From Globisporangium splendens (Eukaryota; Oomycota; Peronosporomycetes; Pythiales; Pythiaceae): a stretch of DNA of 64,000 nucleotides. The DNA is taken from positions 682,001-746,000 of the forward strand of contig VFIW01000009.1 of NCBI GenBank assembly GCA_006386115.1, written 5' to 3'. Shown in pieces: positions 22,689 to 32,635 of the stretch (position 1 is the stretch's first letter; each line of letters starts with the position of its first letter). Below the pieces are notes generated by a model. The model searched no databases. It saw only the letters and a program-made list of their open reading frames with translations, and was not told where the DNA came from. A program made the position numbers and the translations under genes.

Positions 22689-24300
22689 TGTTTGCTGCTT
22701 TTGTCACGGACCAAGAGCTCTTTAAGGCGTGTACAAAGTTGCGCGTGTACTTGCTCGTGTCGAGAAGCGGATACGCAACGCGGCGCTCCTCAACTTGTGT
22801 GCGTAGTTTGCTCAGCACTCGCGGATGCGTGGCCAGGAACACGGCGACGTCGACGTACTCCTTGAGCGAGCTGACCGTGAGCGCGTGCTGCAGACCGAGC
22901 GCATGCAGCGCCGACGCGCCCGCGCGGTTGCTCATGCGGTTGCCCTCGAGCGTCAGGACGGGAACGCCCGCGCACAGCACATCGAGCAGCGTCGTGTGAC
23001 CGCTTTTGAGCGTCGTGTCGAGCACGAGGTCTGCGGCGCGCTTGCCGTGCGTGTGGTTGACCCACGGCGCGAGCGGCGAGAATATGAGTCGCGTGGCACC
23101 GTCGATGCCGTGCGCATCGGCTTCACGCTTCAAGTTGACTTCGGCGTCTTCGTGGCCAGAGTATCTCAAAAACCAGAGCACGCTCGACGGCACGCGCGTG
23201 AAGATCGCCATCCACGCCGAGAACACGCTCGGATCCATCTTCTGCCAGTTGCTGAACGTCGCAAACACAAATCGATTCACATTATCCCCACGCAACTTTG
23301 GTCTGGGACCCTCGAGGGTATGCCCGAGCATCTGGAGATGGTCGTTCACGATGTAGTGCGTCGGGAGCAGCAGCAGTTTCTCTGTGAACTGCCGCGTAGA
23401 GGACTCGACAGGCGTCGCGACGGCATCGCTCACGAGCGGATCGATCCCGTTTGCCGCGTTGCTCCCCGTGATCATCGGGTACCCGAGAAAGGACCACTGC
23501 ACGGGACACAGCCGGTACTGGAAGATGCTCAGTCCCGAGTGCAGCGTGTGGCCGTTCAGGTCGATGAGTATGTGGACGCGGATGATCGCCGCAGACTCGA
23601 CGGCATTCTTGCCCACGAGTGACACCATGTGGTCGACGTGTCGCGAGATGTTGCGGCGCCACCAGGACGACGCCGCCGTCAGCGAGTAGCAGTACACGGT
23701 CACGTCTGGATGGTCCGGTCCCGAGAGCAGCGCGAGCATGCCGCGCATGAGCGCCGGCACCGGGTGCACGCCAAAGTCCGACGACACGAAGCCGATGCGC
23801 AGCGTGGGGGTCTCGAGTCGCCAGTCATCGTCGGATGTGCAGCAAAGCCGCCGGGTAGCACTTGAAGCATGCACGCGGTAGGCTTGCTGGTTCAGTGTCA
23901 GCACCGATGGCAGCGGCAGCTCGGCGAAATCTAACCCGTTGACACCCGTTTGTTTACCGGTGCGTAGATCCTTTTCTACGAAGCGCTCAACCTGGTCGAT
24001 CATGACCTCGCGATCCTGCCAATTCGCCATCCAGTTGCGCGCTTTGAAGAGACTGTGGAGCTCGTCCGTTGCTCCTTTGCGCAGCACTGCGACCTCTAAC
24101 GCCGCAGCGGCCTGCAGCATCCGGGACTTGTAGAGATAACTCTTGTCCCCATGCTGGTAGAGCTCGCGCAGTGTCAAGTGCAGCTGCTCAGGCGACAAGA
24201 AGCCATAGCCACTACCTGCTGCTATTGCTGGAGTTGTCCACGCCACGAAGAGCAGCAGCAGCAGCAATGGACTGAAGGAGATGCGATGGCGCACTTGCAT
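22666..24300 (-). CDS. Secretory-pathway OGT-like glycosyltransferase (GT41 family)
   Basis: ATG 24300 is chosen because a clear signal peptide follows (SFSPLLLLLLFVAWTTPAIA); the frame is open 79 codons further up. The product is about 544 aa. The catalytic region matches O-GlcNAc transferase (GT41): GFVSSDFGVHPV with the SxDFxxHP motif, IDLNGHTLHSG, PVQWSFLGYP, FATFSNWQKMDP, and GHTTLLDVLCAGVPVLTLEGN, which resembles the UDP-binding loop. No TPR array is present; the N-terminal 160 residues are only weakly helical. OGT normally acts in cytosol and nucleus, so a signal peptide suggests an ER/Golgi or secreted enzyme. The reading frame ends just as a methyltransferase domain begins in another frame. 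Confidence 0.75.
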   Translation of the reverse strand: MQVRHRISFSPLLLLLLFVAWTTPAIAAGSGYGFLSPEQLHLTLRELYQHGDKSYLYKSRMLQAAAALEVAVLRKGATDELHSLFKARNWMANWQDREVMIDQVERFVEKDLRTGKQTGVNGLDFAELPLPSVLTLNQQAYRVHASSATRRLCCTSDDDWRLETPTLRIGFVSSDFGVHPVPALMRGMLALLSGPDHPDVTVYCYSLTAASSWWRRNISRHVDHMVSLVGKNAVESAAIIRVHILIDLNGHTLHSGLSIFQYRLCPVQWSFLGYPMITGSNAANGIDPLVSDAVATPVESSTRQFTEKLLLLPTHYIVNDHLQMLGHTLEGPRPKLRGDNVNRFVFATFSNWQKMDPSVFSAWMAIFTRVPSSVLWFLRYSGHEDAEVNLKREADAHGIDGATRLIFSPLAPWVNHTHGKRAADLVLDTTLKSGHTTLLDVLCAGVPVLTLEGNRMSNRAGASALHALGLQHALTVSSLKEYVDVAVFLATHPRVLSKLRTQVEERRVAYPLLDTSKYTRNFVHALKSSWSVTKAANNASMQAQ

Positions 24301-24497
24301 GAGAGCTGTTCTGCTGTTGTTGTGGATGCTGCGACTTGTTTGCTGCGCATCAACAGATCTTTCTTTTGCATGACCTTTCAGAAACGAGAAGATCCGCTGC
24401 TCACTGAAACGAGGGACCAATGTATTGAATCTAGATAGAGAGTCTCTGCTATGTGATTTCGTATATAAGAGAAACCATCGTATTTTTTCTCCGTATT

Positions 24498-25388
24498 TTA
24501 TCCAAATGTCCGATAAAATAGCCCGATTTGCCAACATTTAGAAGACCTCAACCGAAAACTGCTTCCGCGACTTTCGTTTGCATAAAATCGGCGACTTTCG
24601 AGATAAACTCTCGCAAGGAGAAGACGTTGTTCATCAAGCACATGAGCAGACTCGGCATACACGTTCGCGAGATGTTGCCGCAATCGGCGCACGATCACAT
24701 TGTCGAACGACTCTGCGAGCAATTCGCCTCGGTCAAACACGATACGCACTGTGCACGCATCGCACAACACAGTCTCAAACGCGCTTCTCGTATCGACATT
24801 CAGCCAAATCTCACGCCATTGCCGAATGTGCTCGTCCGCAAACGCCGACTTGCCCAATCCACTCGCATGGTCGCCAAGCAGGATCATGCACAGCCTGCCA
24901 CTGCCACGGCTAACGTAGTTGGTCCAGTTGTAATTGATCCAATGGAGCTTCTGGAGCTGCTCTGCTACGTAGTCGCGGTCGATGAAATGCAGACGGTCGC
25001 GTTCGAGGTCGTAGATTGGACCATCGTCTTCCGTTTGCTTCCATTCGCATCCACGTGCAGCCTCCTGAGCCTTTTAACGTCTCGAGTCTTCGCTGCACGG
25101 CGCCATCACAAGCAGCGCATCGCTCTCCGTGACCCCGCGCGTCCCTAGAAGCGCAATGTCGTCAAGATGCTGGATCGTCTCGTCGTTGTTAAGCAATACT
25201 GCGCTGTTCTCATAAACACAGAGGGAGCGTGCAGCGATTCCAACGAAGCGAAGATCGGCATCTCGCTTCGTCACTGCATCGAGTAAATCAGCGACGGTGG
25301 CATCCGCGGTTGACTCCACATAGGCCGCTGACGACATCGCTTCGCCGCGCAGATCGACGAGCTGGAACCACACTTGCCTCTGTGCCAT
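24498..25388 (-). pseudogene. Crinkler-like (CRN) gene interrupted by one in-frame TAA
   Basis: From ATG 25388 the first 100 codons give a ubiquitin-like header of the kind seen in CRN effectors (MAQRQVWFQLVDLRGEA). It ends at TAA 25074-25076. The same frame then stays open for about 190 codons to 24498, with a linker and a P-loop (GDHASGLGKSAF, near 24830-24870) that begins a CRN-type NTPase domain. The NTPase part is short and stops early. One nonsense codon and a truncated C-terminus point to a decayed effector gene. No N-terminal signal peptide is visible, as is common for CRNs with divergent headers. The family call is from memory. Confidence 0.6.
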
Positions 25389-25811
25389 CTTTTTGGCTTC
25401 TGTCCTCCCTCTTTTGCACTTTGCTCTTGACGGCCCAACGACCACATCTCCGCACGACGTGACAGATAATGACTAGAGGCTACTCATTCTCTGTCGAGTA
25501 GTCATTTGCCGCTAATCAGCAGTGCTCACAACCTCAGATTGCCGCCTTTCGATCTCACATTGGCAGTCACGTTTCTCGTCCATCACTCAGCATGATGAAG
25601 ACCAATCTTCTCCCCTCAGAAACTGACATACTCTCTTTTGCTAAACACGATCTGCTCCTTGTACAAACTGATTCTGGTACGGCTACGCGTTCTGGGCAGG
25701 AGCATCGTCAGGACGGAGGAAGAAGAGTGGATTTCCCGATAAGTCCATGACTCGACTCGACTTGAACCAGGGTTTCATCGTTTCGTTCATCGTTTTGTTA
25801 GTTTGATTGCT
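25389..25811. other. Intergenic
   Basis: About 420 bp between the CRN-like locus and the end of MCM10. No coding or structural feature was recognised. Confidence 0.4.
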
Positions 25812-27359
25812 TTAAGAGCGGGAGCCGGTGTTCATGAACTGAATCATGTTCACTTTCTTGGTGGGTTTCAGTTTCTTCGCCAGAACGCCACTCACGCCAG
25901 GTGCACTGCCAGAGACTAACGAAGAGCTAATTTGACAAAAGCACCGCAAACAACGTCACTCGTCAGTCGCTCCTCATGCCACCTGGTAATCGAATGAAAA
26001 CGCACATGATCTTTTGCCCTCGCGTCGGATTCGCATTATTCGTATCTGTACTCCCACTCTGTCCCGCTGGCACTGCTGGTGGTGCTGAACTCTGTGGTTG
26101 AACAGCAGTACCACGCGCACTCCCCAGTCCTGGACGTGGACGTGCAGCGTGCTGAATCACGGTCCCAGACGTTGACAGCCTCATGGGTCCACCGACAAAG
26201 CCCGCAGAGCCAGCACCAGTATCGCCGCGCTTCCGCTTCTGCCCAGGTCCCATCGGAGCATGCCACCCCGACGTTGCTCCTCGCATCGGGGTCGCTGACG
26301 TGTACACACCTGCCGAGATGTTTTTCGACTGACTGGCGGACGAAAAGAGGTTCTTGCGGAAGCCCCCCAGGTTGTTGTTAAGCTGCTGCCGGCCTTTCCC
26401 CGCTTGCAGGAACTTGCTCGTGATGTGGTGCAAACAATATTGCGACTAGGCACGACGCATAGCAATAAAACACACAAGAGGCTCATAAGTGTAAGGATAA
26501 ACAAAGACAAAAAACAGCAAGGGCAATGTGACGTACTTTGGCCGTGTTCACGGCGAGGCGACACCGCGCTTCGCCCGAGGTCAGACCCTTACAGATGCCA
26601 AAGTCGACAGCTCGTCCGAGTTTCACGACTTCGTTCTCCTGCGTGACTTTGAACGCAAAGCGATTCTTCTCTGTTGCAGGCAGCAGCGCAGCGTTCAGCA
26701 CGGCGACGATAGATCCCTCGATCTCTTTCCAGTGCGCCTCGTACGCGTCGCCAAACAGGAACACGCCGAGCTCCGTGTCGTTCAGATCGGAAAGGGACCA
26801 GACCATGAAGGAGCCGCCACTAGCAGCAGCTTTCGACATTGTCTTTCTCGACAGCACACCGATCGTCACCCAATCAATCTGTCCTCAAATGCATACGCAT
26901 GCATACCGTCAGTCCAAGCGCACATCCATAGAGGAGCTTCTACCACACAAATACTCTCACAGTTTCGTTGGTGAAGGTGTCTTTCGGCACGACGTCCATC
27001 CGGTTCAGCGGGATGAACTTGCGCTCGATCAGCTCGGCCTTGACGTCCGCTGCAGGTATCGTCCGCTTCGCGATGCACAGCCCCGAGAACGTCTCCACTG
27101 TGCCCGGATCATTGGCGTTAGCAGCATCATCCCGTTTCTGTTTCTCGTTTGGAATTGCGCGAGCAGCTCCGTTCGTAGCTGCTGGTTTTGACGCAGCGGC
27201 TGGAGGGTGACGCGCCACCTTGTCGCTCGCATGCGGAGGCGGATTCTGCAGCAGCCCAGTCCGAAATGACGGCGCCTGCTTCGTCTGCTGCTGCTGAGGC
27301 CGAGCGGCGCTCGCGTTCTGCTGCGTTGCGTTCTGCGAGAGCGCGTTCCAGTTCCACAT
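25812..27359 (-). CDS. MCM10: Replication protein MCM10
   Basis: Minus-strand exons are 26961-27359, 26537-26878, 26006-26445 and 25812-25905; 424 aa. The last intron (25906-26005, GTGCGT donor) is the least certain; an alternative pair would change about ten residues. MCM10 loads onto the CMG helicase and recruits DNA polymerase alpha. The OB-fold region runs from VETFSGLCIAKR to WVTIGVL and FMVWSLSDL. The CCCH zinc finger is rebuilt by the second splice: DFGICK, EARC, then QYCLHH. A conserved-looking C-terminus (KLKPTKKVNMIQFMN) appears only after the last splice. The start codon region MWNWNALSQ lies in a 62-bp tandem duplication. Confidence 0.88.
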
Positions 27360-27450
27360 CGTCGTGCTTTGCTGTCTTGATGAAGAGTGATGGCTTGCGA
27401 GAGCGCGTTCCAGTTCCACATCGTCGCGCTTTGCTGTCTTGATGAAGAGG
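27334..27450. repeat. 62-bp tandem duplication over the MCM10 start
   Basis: The unit at 27334-27395 is repeated with a 62-bp offset at 27396-27450, with one mismatch and a slightly shorter end; a ragged partial third copy follows to about 27480. Each copy carries an ATG followed by codons for WNWNALSQ on the minus strand. Because 62 is not a multiple of 3, the upstream copy's ATG (27421) is out of frame with MCM10. Confidence 0.85.
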
Positions 27451-27480
27451 AGTCTTGATGAAGGAAGAGTGATGGCTTGG

Positions 27481-27991
27481 CTGAGTGATGCGCTCTTTCG
27501 TACAGTTGGTTGGGGATTAGTACCCCCACGATCAGATATATGGGTGCTGTACTGTACACTGCATTTACTGTGGCCAGTGATAACAGATGTCTATTGATGA
27601 TATCATATGTCATGAGCAACACAGAATTCATTCATGACACCTCGCCAAATTTGATACTATTGACTTTTTCAACTTGATGGTCCAAATGCGATGAATGCAT
27701 TCTTTTTCACTGACAACATCACTATTCGATGATCCTTTCACAGCACCGTGCAAAGCTCGACACCGACATAAATTATATTCAATACAAAAGACACAACTCC
27801 TTTCATAAGCAATGCATATCAATTGCCACTAACTGCATTGAAGAACATGTAAACCCTTCATAAGCGACACCAAAACGCAGTCAGCATGCAACACAGGCTT
27901 CATCGCTTTCCAGAGGGTTTCTGCTCCTTTTCCTACTCCTCCCACAAGAAAGCAAACGCAAGCAACGAGCGGCCACCACCACGACGGCAGC
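27481..27991. promoter_or_regulatory. Divergent intergenic region MCM10/NOSIP
   Basis: About 510 bp upstream of both genes, more AT-rich than the flanks. No other gene was seen. Confidence 0.4.
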
Positions 27992-28870
27992 ATGAGTCGC
28001 CACAGCAAGAACGCGACGGCGGCGACGCACTTCACGTACCACGAGAAAGCCGCGGCGGGCCACGGCACGCTCAAGCGCCGCTTCGGCAAGGACTCGCAGC
28101 TGCCGTTCGGCTGCTGCTGCCTCTGCGTGGCGTCCACGCACGATGGTAAGAGTCCGCTCGTGTCGCCCAGCGGCTACGTGTACTGCAAGGAGTGCATCTA
28201 CGCCAACCTGCTGTCGCAGAAGCGCGCGATCCAAGAGAACACGGCCAGCTACGAGCGCTTCCTCGATAAGCAGGAGCAGAGCGAGCAGGACGCCGTGATC
28301 GCCCAGGAGCGCGCGCAGCTGCAGCAGTTCCTCGACAGCGCCACGGGTGCCAGCAGCTCGAATCACAAAAAGACGACCGATGAAGAGCAGGAGGTCGAGA
28401 AGTACAAGAAGAAGTTGCGCGAAAAGGTGGACCGCACGACCGACGACGACAAGCGCGAAGCCATGAAGCGCACGAGCTTCTGGATCCCCGACTGCACGCC
28501 CGAGGTGGACACCAAGGTCGAGAAACCGGACACGAAGACGCGCGACCCGATGAGTCTCGAGGAGCTCAAGCTCAAGCACCTGATGCCCGTCAAGTTCGAG
28601 TGGTCGGCGTCAAAGGACGGCGCGGCGCCGCACGTGCTCTGCGCGGTCACGAAGAAGGAGATCACGCACCACCAGGCCGTGCTGCTGCGTCCGTCGGGGC
28701 TCGTCATCCTCGAGAGCTGCGTGAAGGACATGGTGCTGCCCACGATGACGTGTCCGATTACGGGGCTTAAGCTGCGGAAGAAAGACATCGTCAAGCTCCA
28801 GGCCGGCGGCACGGGGTTCAGTGCGCACAGCACTGTCGAGGCCAAAAAGTACCGCCCGTCCATGACTTAA
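27992..28870 (+). CDS. NOSIP: NOSIP-type U-box E3 ligase / spliceosome-associated protein
   Basis: Single exon, 292 aa. The N-terminus (MSRHSKNATAATHFTYHEK) and the split U-box (FGCCCLCVASTHDG, SPSGYVYCKECIYANLLSQK) match NOSIP. The second U-box half is near the C-terminus (VTKKEITHHQAVLLRPSG, MTCPITGLKL). NOSIP is a nuclear U-box E3 ubiquitin ligase that is also recovered with late spliceosomes. The middle is a charged coiled coil (QEVEKYKKKLREK). Its TAA (28868-28870) overlaps the stop codon of the convergent gene on the other strand. Confidence 0.9.
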   Translation: MSRHSKNATAATHFTYHEKAAAGHGTLKRRFGKDSQLPFGCCCLCVASTHDGKSPLVSPSGYVYCKECIYANLLSQKRAIQENTASYERFLDKQEQSEQDAVIAQERAQLQQFLDSATGASSSNHKKTTDEEQEVEKYKKKLREKVDRTTDDDKREAMKRTSFWIPDCTPEVDTKVEKPDTKTRDPMSLEELKLKHLMPVKFEWSASKDGAAPHVLCAVTKKEITHHQAVLLRPSGLVILESCVKDMVLPTMTCPITGLKLRKKDIVKLQAGGTGFSAHSTVEAKKYRPSMT

Positions 28871-30643
28871 CTATATTTGCTAATATCAGAGAACTGATCT
28901 GACCGCTTCTTGCTGAGCATCGCGACTTGCGGGCCGTAGGCTTCGTAGATTTGCGCTTGGACTTGGTCAGTCGTGAGACCAGCACGCAGCGCTTCTCGCA
29001 CGTGCTGGAAGAGAGAATCGCTGATGTCTGGTAGCGACATCACTCGCGGAGAACTGTTGCTGTCACTGCCGCCTGGCTTCAGGAACGAAGGCATGAGGTA
29101 GTCCACGATACGAACATTTCTTGATTGTAGGCTTTCGTCGCTGATGACGAGAACCACACGCTCGCTGTCAACGAAGCCTACCATATTCATAAGGCGACCG
29201 CATTTCAGTTTGAAAGTCAGTTAGGCAAAGCAAATTTCGCACTCGGACACAACGTAATGCTTCTCGTACCTGAATCAACGAGTTTCTGCGCCAAAGCGTT
29301 ACCTTCAGCAAGTGTGCTGGTCACTAGCACCACAATGCCGCTGCTGGTCTCAACCTCAGCCTTGGCTTCAGTAACTTCTTCGCTCTTGCCTGCAGTGGCA
29401 GACAGGACCTCGTCGATGTCCAACTTTGCCGTTGGAATGCTGTATTGGCACAAAAGCGCCTGTGCGAAGTCGGAGTAACGGACACCAGGAGCCGAAGCGC
29501 GTGCGCCATCGTCCCCAGGCTCGACAGCGTCAGCCGTAGTAGTAGTTGGGGATGGATCTGCGACATACAAATGGACACTCTTCGCATCTTCCACGTCACA
29601 TGCCGCCGCGATGGGCTTTAGCACCACGGATAGCGGGTTAATGCTGATATCAAATGTTTCTAGTATGGATGATGGCATCGGTTTGGTGCTGGTGGGTGTG
29701 CTGGAGCATGGCAGAATCGCGACTGTGTGCACACGCTCGTCTGGAGCAGCTGCACATCATCCACAACAGGAAATATGTAGTCAGTACAAGCAATATATCC
29801 TCATTTACAGGGCAAACGCGTACTATTCAAGGTCATTCTCTTGATGGCACGACGCGCGCTCGTCACCGCCTCGGTGTCTTGCAGCTCGACCTCCACGATC
29901 TTGACCATGTCGTCTTGTTTTGCAGAAGACGGTGGCGCTCGCTCTTCAACATGGGGGACTGTATGACGTTGCATCAAGCCGAAGGATGCCCAGTCGACGG
30001 CAGATGCCACTCTACTACTGCTTGCCTCTTTTGCATCCGACGCCAACAAGAGAGTCGTGATATGGTCCCCATGTCTCTTCTTGGACACCTCAGAGAGCAT
30101 GGAGCCCTGCGGCGCGAGCCGAAGCACTTTCTCATAAAACTTCGCCTTAGCATCTCCACTCTCCTCCGCTGACGTAGTAGATGCAGTATGCAACCGCCAG
30201 AGGCTCCACGCGAGACCGTAGCTGCCCGCGATATACCGCACCGACCGCAGCGTCGTGAGCTGAGTGAGCCGCTTTCCACGCTCGTGAGGGTTCATCGTCG
30301 TCGAGGAGGACGTGATCAGCGATGCGCTGGACACATTGCACGCCGCTGCAACAGACTCAGCTGCCACTGTCTGCCATACGGCACTCGGGAGCGCATTCGC
30401 GAGCGCGTACTTGATCGCAAACGGCAACGGGATCGGGCGGCGGTCAAAGTGCAGACATGCCTCCACGAAGCCGACGGACACGGTCGTCGCCGCCACGAGT
30501 CCCACTTGAAGCTTCGCGTGCGTCGATGGCGACGCGAGCAGCGGGAGAAGCGGCACCTGCTGCTGCTGATGGAAGTCGCTCTCCTTGGGGTCCGCAGACG
30601 CTGCCGTCGTGAGCAGCGGCACCGCCATCCTCCTGTCCTCCAT
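28867..30643 (-). CDS. Unrecognised conserved-looking protein, three exons
   Basis: Exons are 29824-30643, 29270-29749 and 28867-29177 (introns 74 and 92 bp, donors GTACGC and GTACGA); 536 aa from ATG 30643. I do not recognise the family. The N-terminal third has two moderately hydrophobic stretches (LQVGLVAATTVSVGFVEA; FAIKYALANALPSAVW) that might be membrane segments. The C-terminal half has alternating beta-like hydrophobic runs (VVLVISDE, GIVVLVTSTL) and a helix-rich end. The first intron is supported by phase and by continuous sense, but the locus could be two genes: 29801-30643 alone encodes 280 aa. Its stop overlaps that of NOSIP. Confidence 0.5.
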
Positions 30644-32254
30644 GCGTGTCACTCACGTCTGACCAAATTGGCCAAGAGGGAAGATGTGAGTGGAAAAAGG
30701 GCACGATTTCAACCAACAGATGCATGAATGGAAGCACTGAGATGCTCGTTTTGACCAATGATCTGATGCGTGACACATACATGTCCACTTTATAATGCAT
30801 AATAAGCTACATAAATGGTTCTGTTGTAACAGATTCATCGATAGTAATTTCATACTGATGCGACCTCTATATAATGACAAATGCATTATACAAGGCTAAC
30901 TTGATTTGCGTGTCAAATCCGAGCTGTATAGTAGCAGCCCGTTGAAGTACGAATGACACATTTGTGTGGAAGCGAGTCGATGACCACATGGAGCTTTCTC
31001 CGCTCGCATGACGCGGTTCCACTGGGCAGAGAATGCGTCACCTGCTCGCCGTCTTTCCGTGGACTCCCTTCCCTGGCTTCGCTGGCGTACTTCAACGTGC
31101 CGTGCGTCCATCTTGATACGCGCCAGTGCAACGGACCGGAACGGCGAATGCGCAATTCCTACTGCTGGTGGTACGTGCGCTTGCATGGGCAACCAAAAGA
31201 ATATTCAACGCATGAAAGCCCTTCACGCTTTCGTCTCCACACGAGATGATGCACCTTTAATCCCTTCAGCACTGGATGCGGTGCTCATGTCGGTACGTAC
31301 GGGCAGGGAGGTCGGTCGGTCCTGCTTGGTGGAGGTACGAGTCAACATGCACTTTTTTGTAGGGTGCACCAACCAAAGAGAACGTCACCTGCCTGAGTCC
31401 TAACGCGGTTTGCGCATTTTTCAACAACCGAATCCGACTGGAGATTCCCTTCTGCCATGGGACCAATCGGCAACTCGCTTTGGCTCGATCGACGATCTCT
31501 ATGCGCGCGTGCCCGTCACTTCGGCGCGTCTGACATGCTGGCTCCCCTACCGCAGCTTTCTCTTGTCACGCTGTATGCGATTTGCGTTCAGTTGACCGGT
31601 TCCTCCAACCGCCAAACCATTACTGTACCGACCGCCAGGCGGTTGCCGCGTTGCCGACTGCTCTTCGTTCGCGCAAGCGATTGGTTTACTCGCGGCTTGA
31701 GACATACGCGAAGCAGCCAATGACGCGGCGCGGTCGCATGAGACCAGTCGAGCGCGTGCTGAGCTGGCTACGTCAGGGGAACCGCGACGGAAGCGCGACG
31801 CGCGCCACACCCTTCCAGCCCGTTCTGGCGCGGCGGCGTTTGTGATTTTGGCGTGTCGAAAAAGGGGCACCTTCCATCCAATCACGGTGGAATGGCACCT
31901 GAGATTCAAGTTGCAGCGCTCTTTGCGGCGCGGCGATTGGCCGCTCTGGCGGTCTGGTCATTTGCTGCCGGTGCGCGCGCGCGCTCTGTACGCCGAACGC
32001 AAGCAGGAGGGCTGAAGTGCAGAAACGGGTCTACCTGTACGCTCTCGTCGTCGGTGCTCCTGGCCAGCCAAGCCCAGCCTCCCAGCTCGCTCTGTAGCCT
32101 CCCTTGCCTCCCCCTAATCTCAATCTGCTCCGTCGCGTATTTCTGTGGGCCAGGCAGCCTCAGGAATCTCATTTCCAAAGCGTCCTCGTGTGCGTCAAGT
32201 GCCCTTGAGCAGCCATTCAGCCCCACCCTCTGGCACACTGTCTCGATAGCGACT
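30644..32254. other. Intergenic, 1.6 kb
   Basis: No reliable gene. Short open frames on both strands lack family features. The last 90 bp include TCATTTCC at 32169, a possible initiator for the next gene. Confidence 0.4.
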
Positions 32255-32635
32255 ATGGGCGTCCAAGCTCCAACCGCAGTCACCACCATCATGCGACCTG
32301 AGCCCAAGCTCGCCAAGCCACAGTCAAAGCCGCACAAGCGGTTCGGGCACCACCACGTGACACCAACATCGGGCGTCCGACTGCCAGCCGACGTACAGGA
32401 ACTCAAGGAGAAGATCCTGGAGACCCACCCCGAGAAGCTCATGCGCTTCAGTCTGAGCCACATGAAGCGCGTGGCGATCCCACCCGTGGACATCCCCAAG
32501 AACTTTTGCGCCAAGCGCGCGCTCTCGACCGTCGTGTCGGGTAAGAAGGTGCCGTTCACCAAGCACATGTGGGAGAACCAGAAGAAGAAGACGCAGCACC
32601 TCGACATGATCGACGAGTATGTCCTGTACCGATAA
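32255..32635 (+). CDS. Small basic protein, array member A
   Basis: 126 aa from ATG 32255. It is the first of five paralogous small proteins encoded head-to-tail over 7 kb. The shared core is a helix-like QELKEKIL segment, then P-K-L-M-RFSLSHMKRVAIPPV (split here), an IP motif, V-SGKKVPFTKHMW and a C-terminal MIDEYVLY. The product is rich in Lys, Arg, His and Pro and has no signal peptide or membrane segment. I do not know the family and infer no function; a basic nucleic-acid- or protein-binding peptide is possible. The frame is open far upstream, but the paralogue alignment places the start here. Confidence 0.75.
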   Translation: MGVQAPTAVTTIMRPEPKLAKPQSKPHKRFGHHHVTPTSGVRLPADVQELKEKILETHPEKLMRFSLSHMKRVAIPPVDIPKNFCAKRALSTVVSGKKVPFTKHMWENQKKKTQHLDMIDEYVLYR

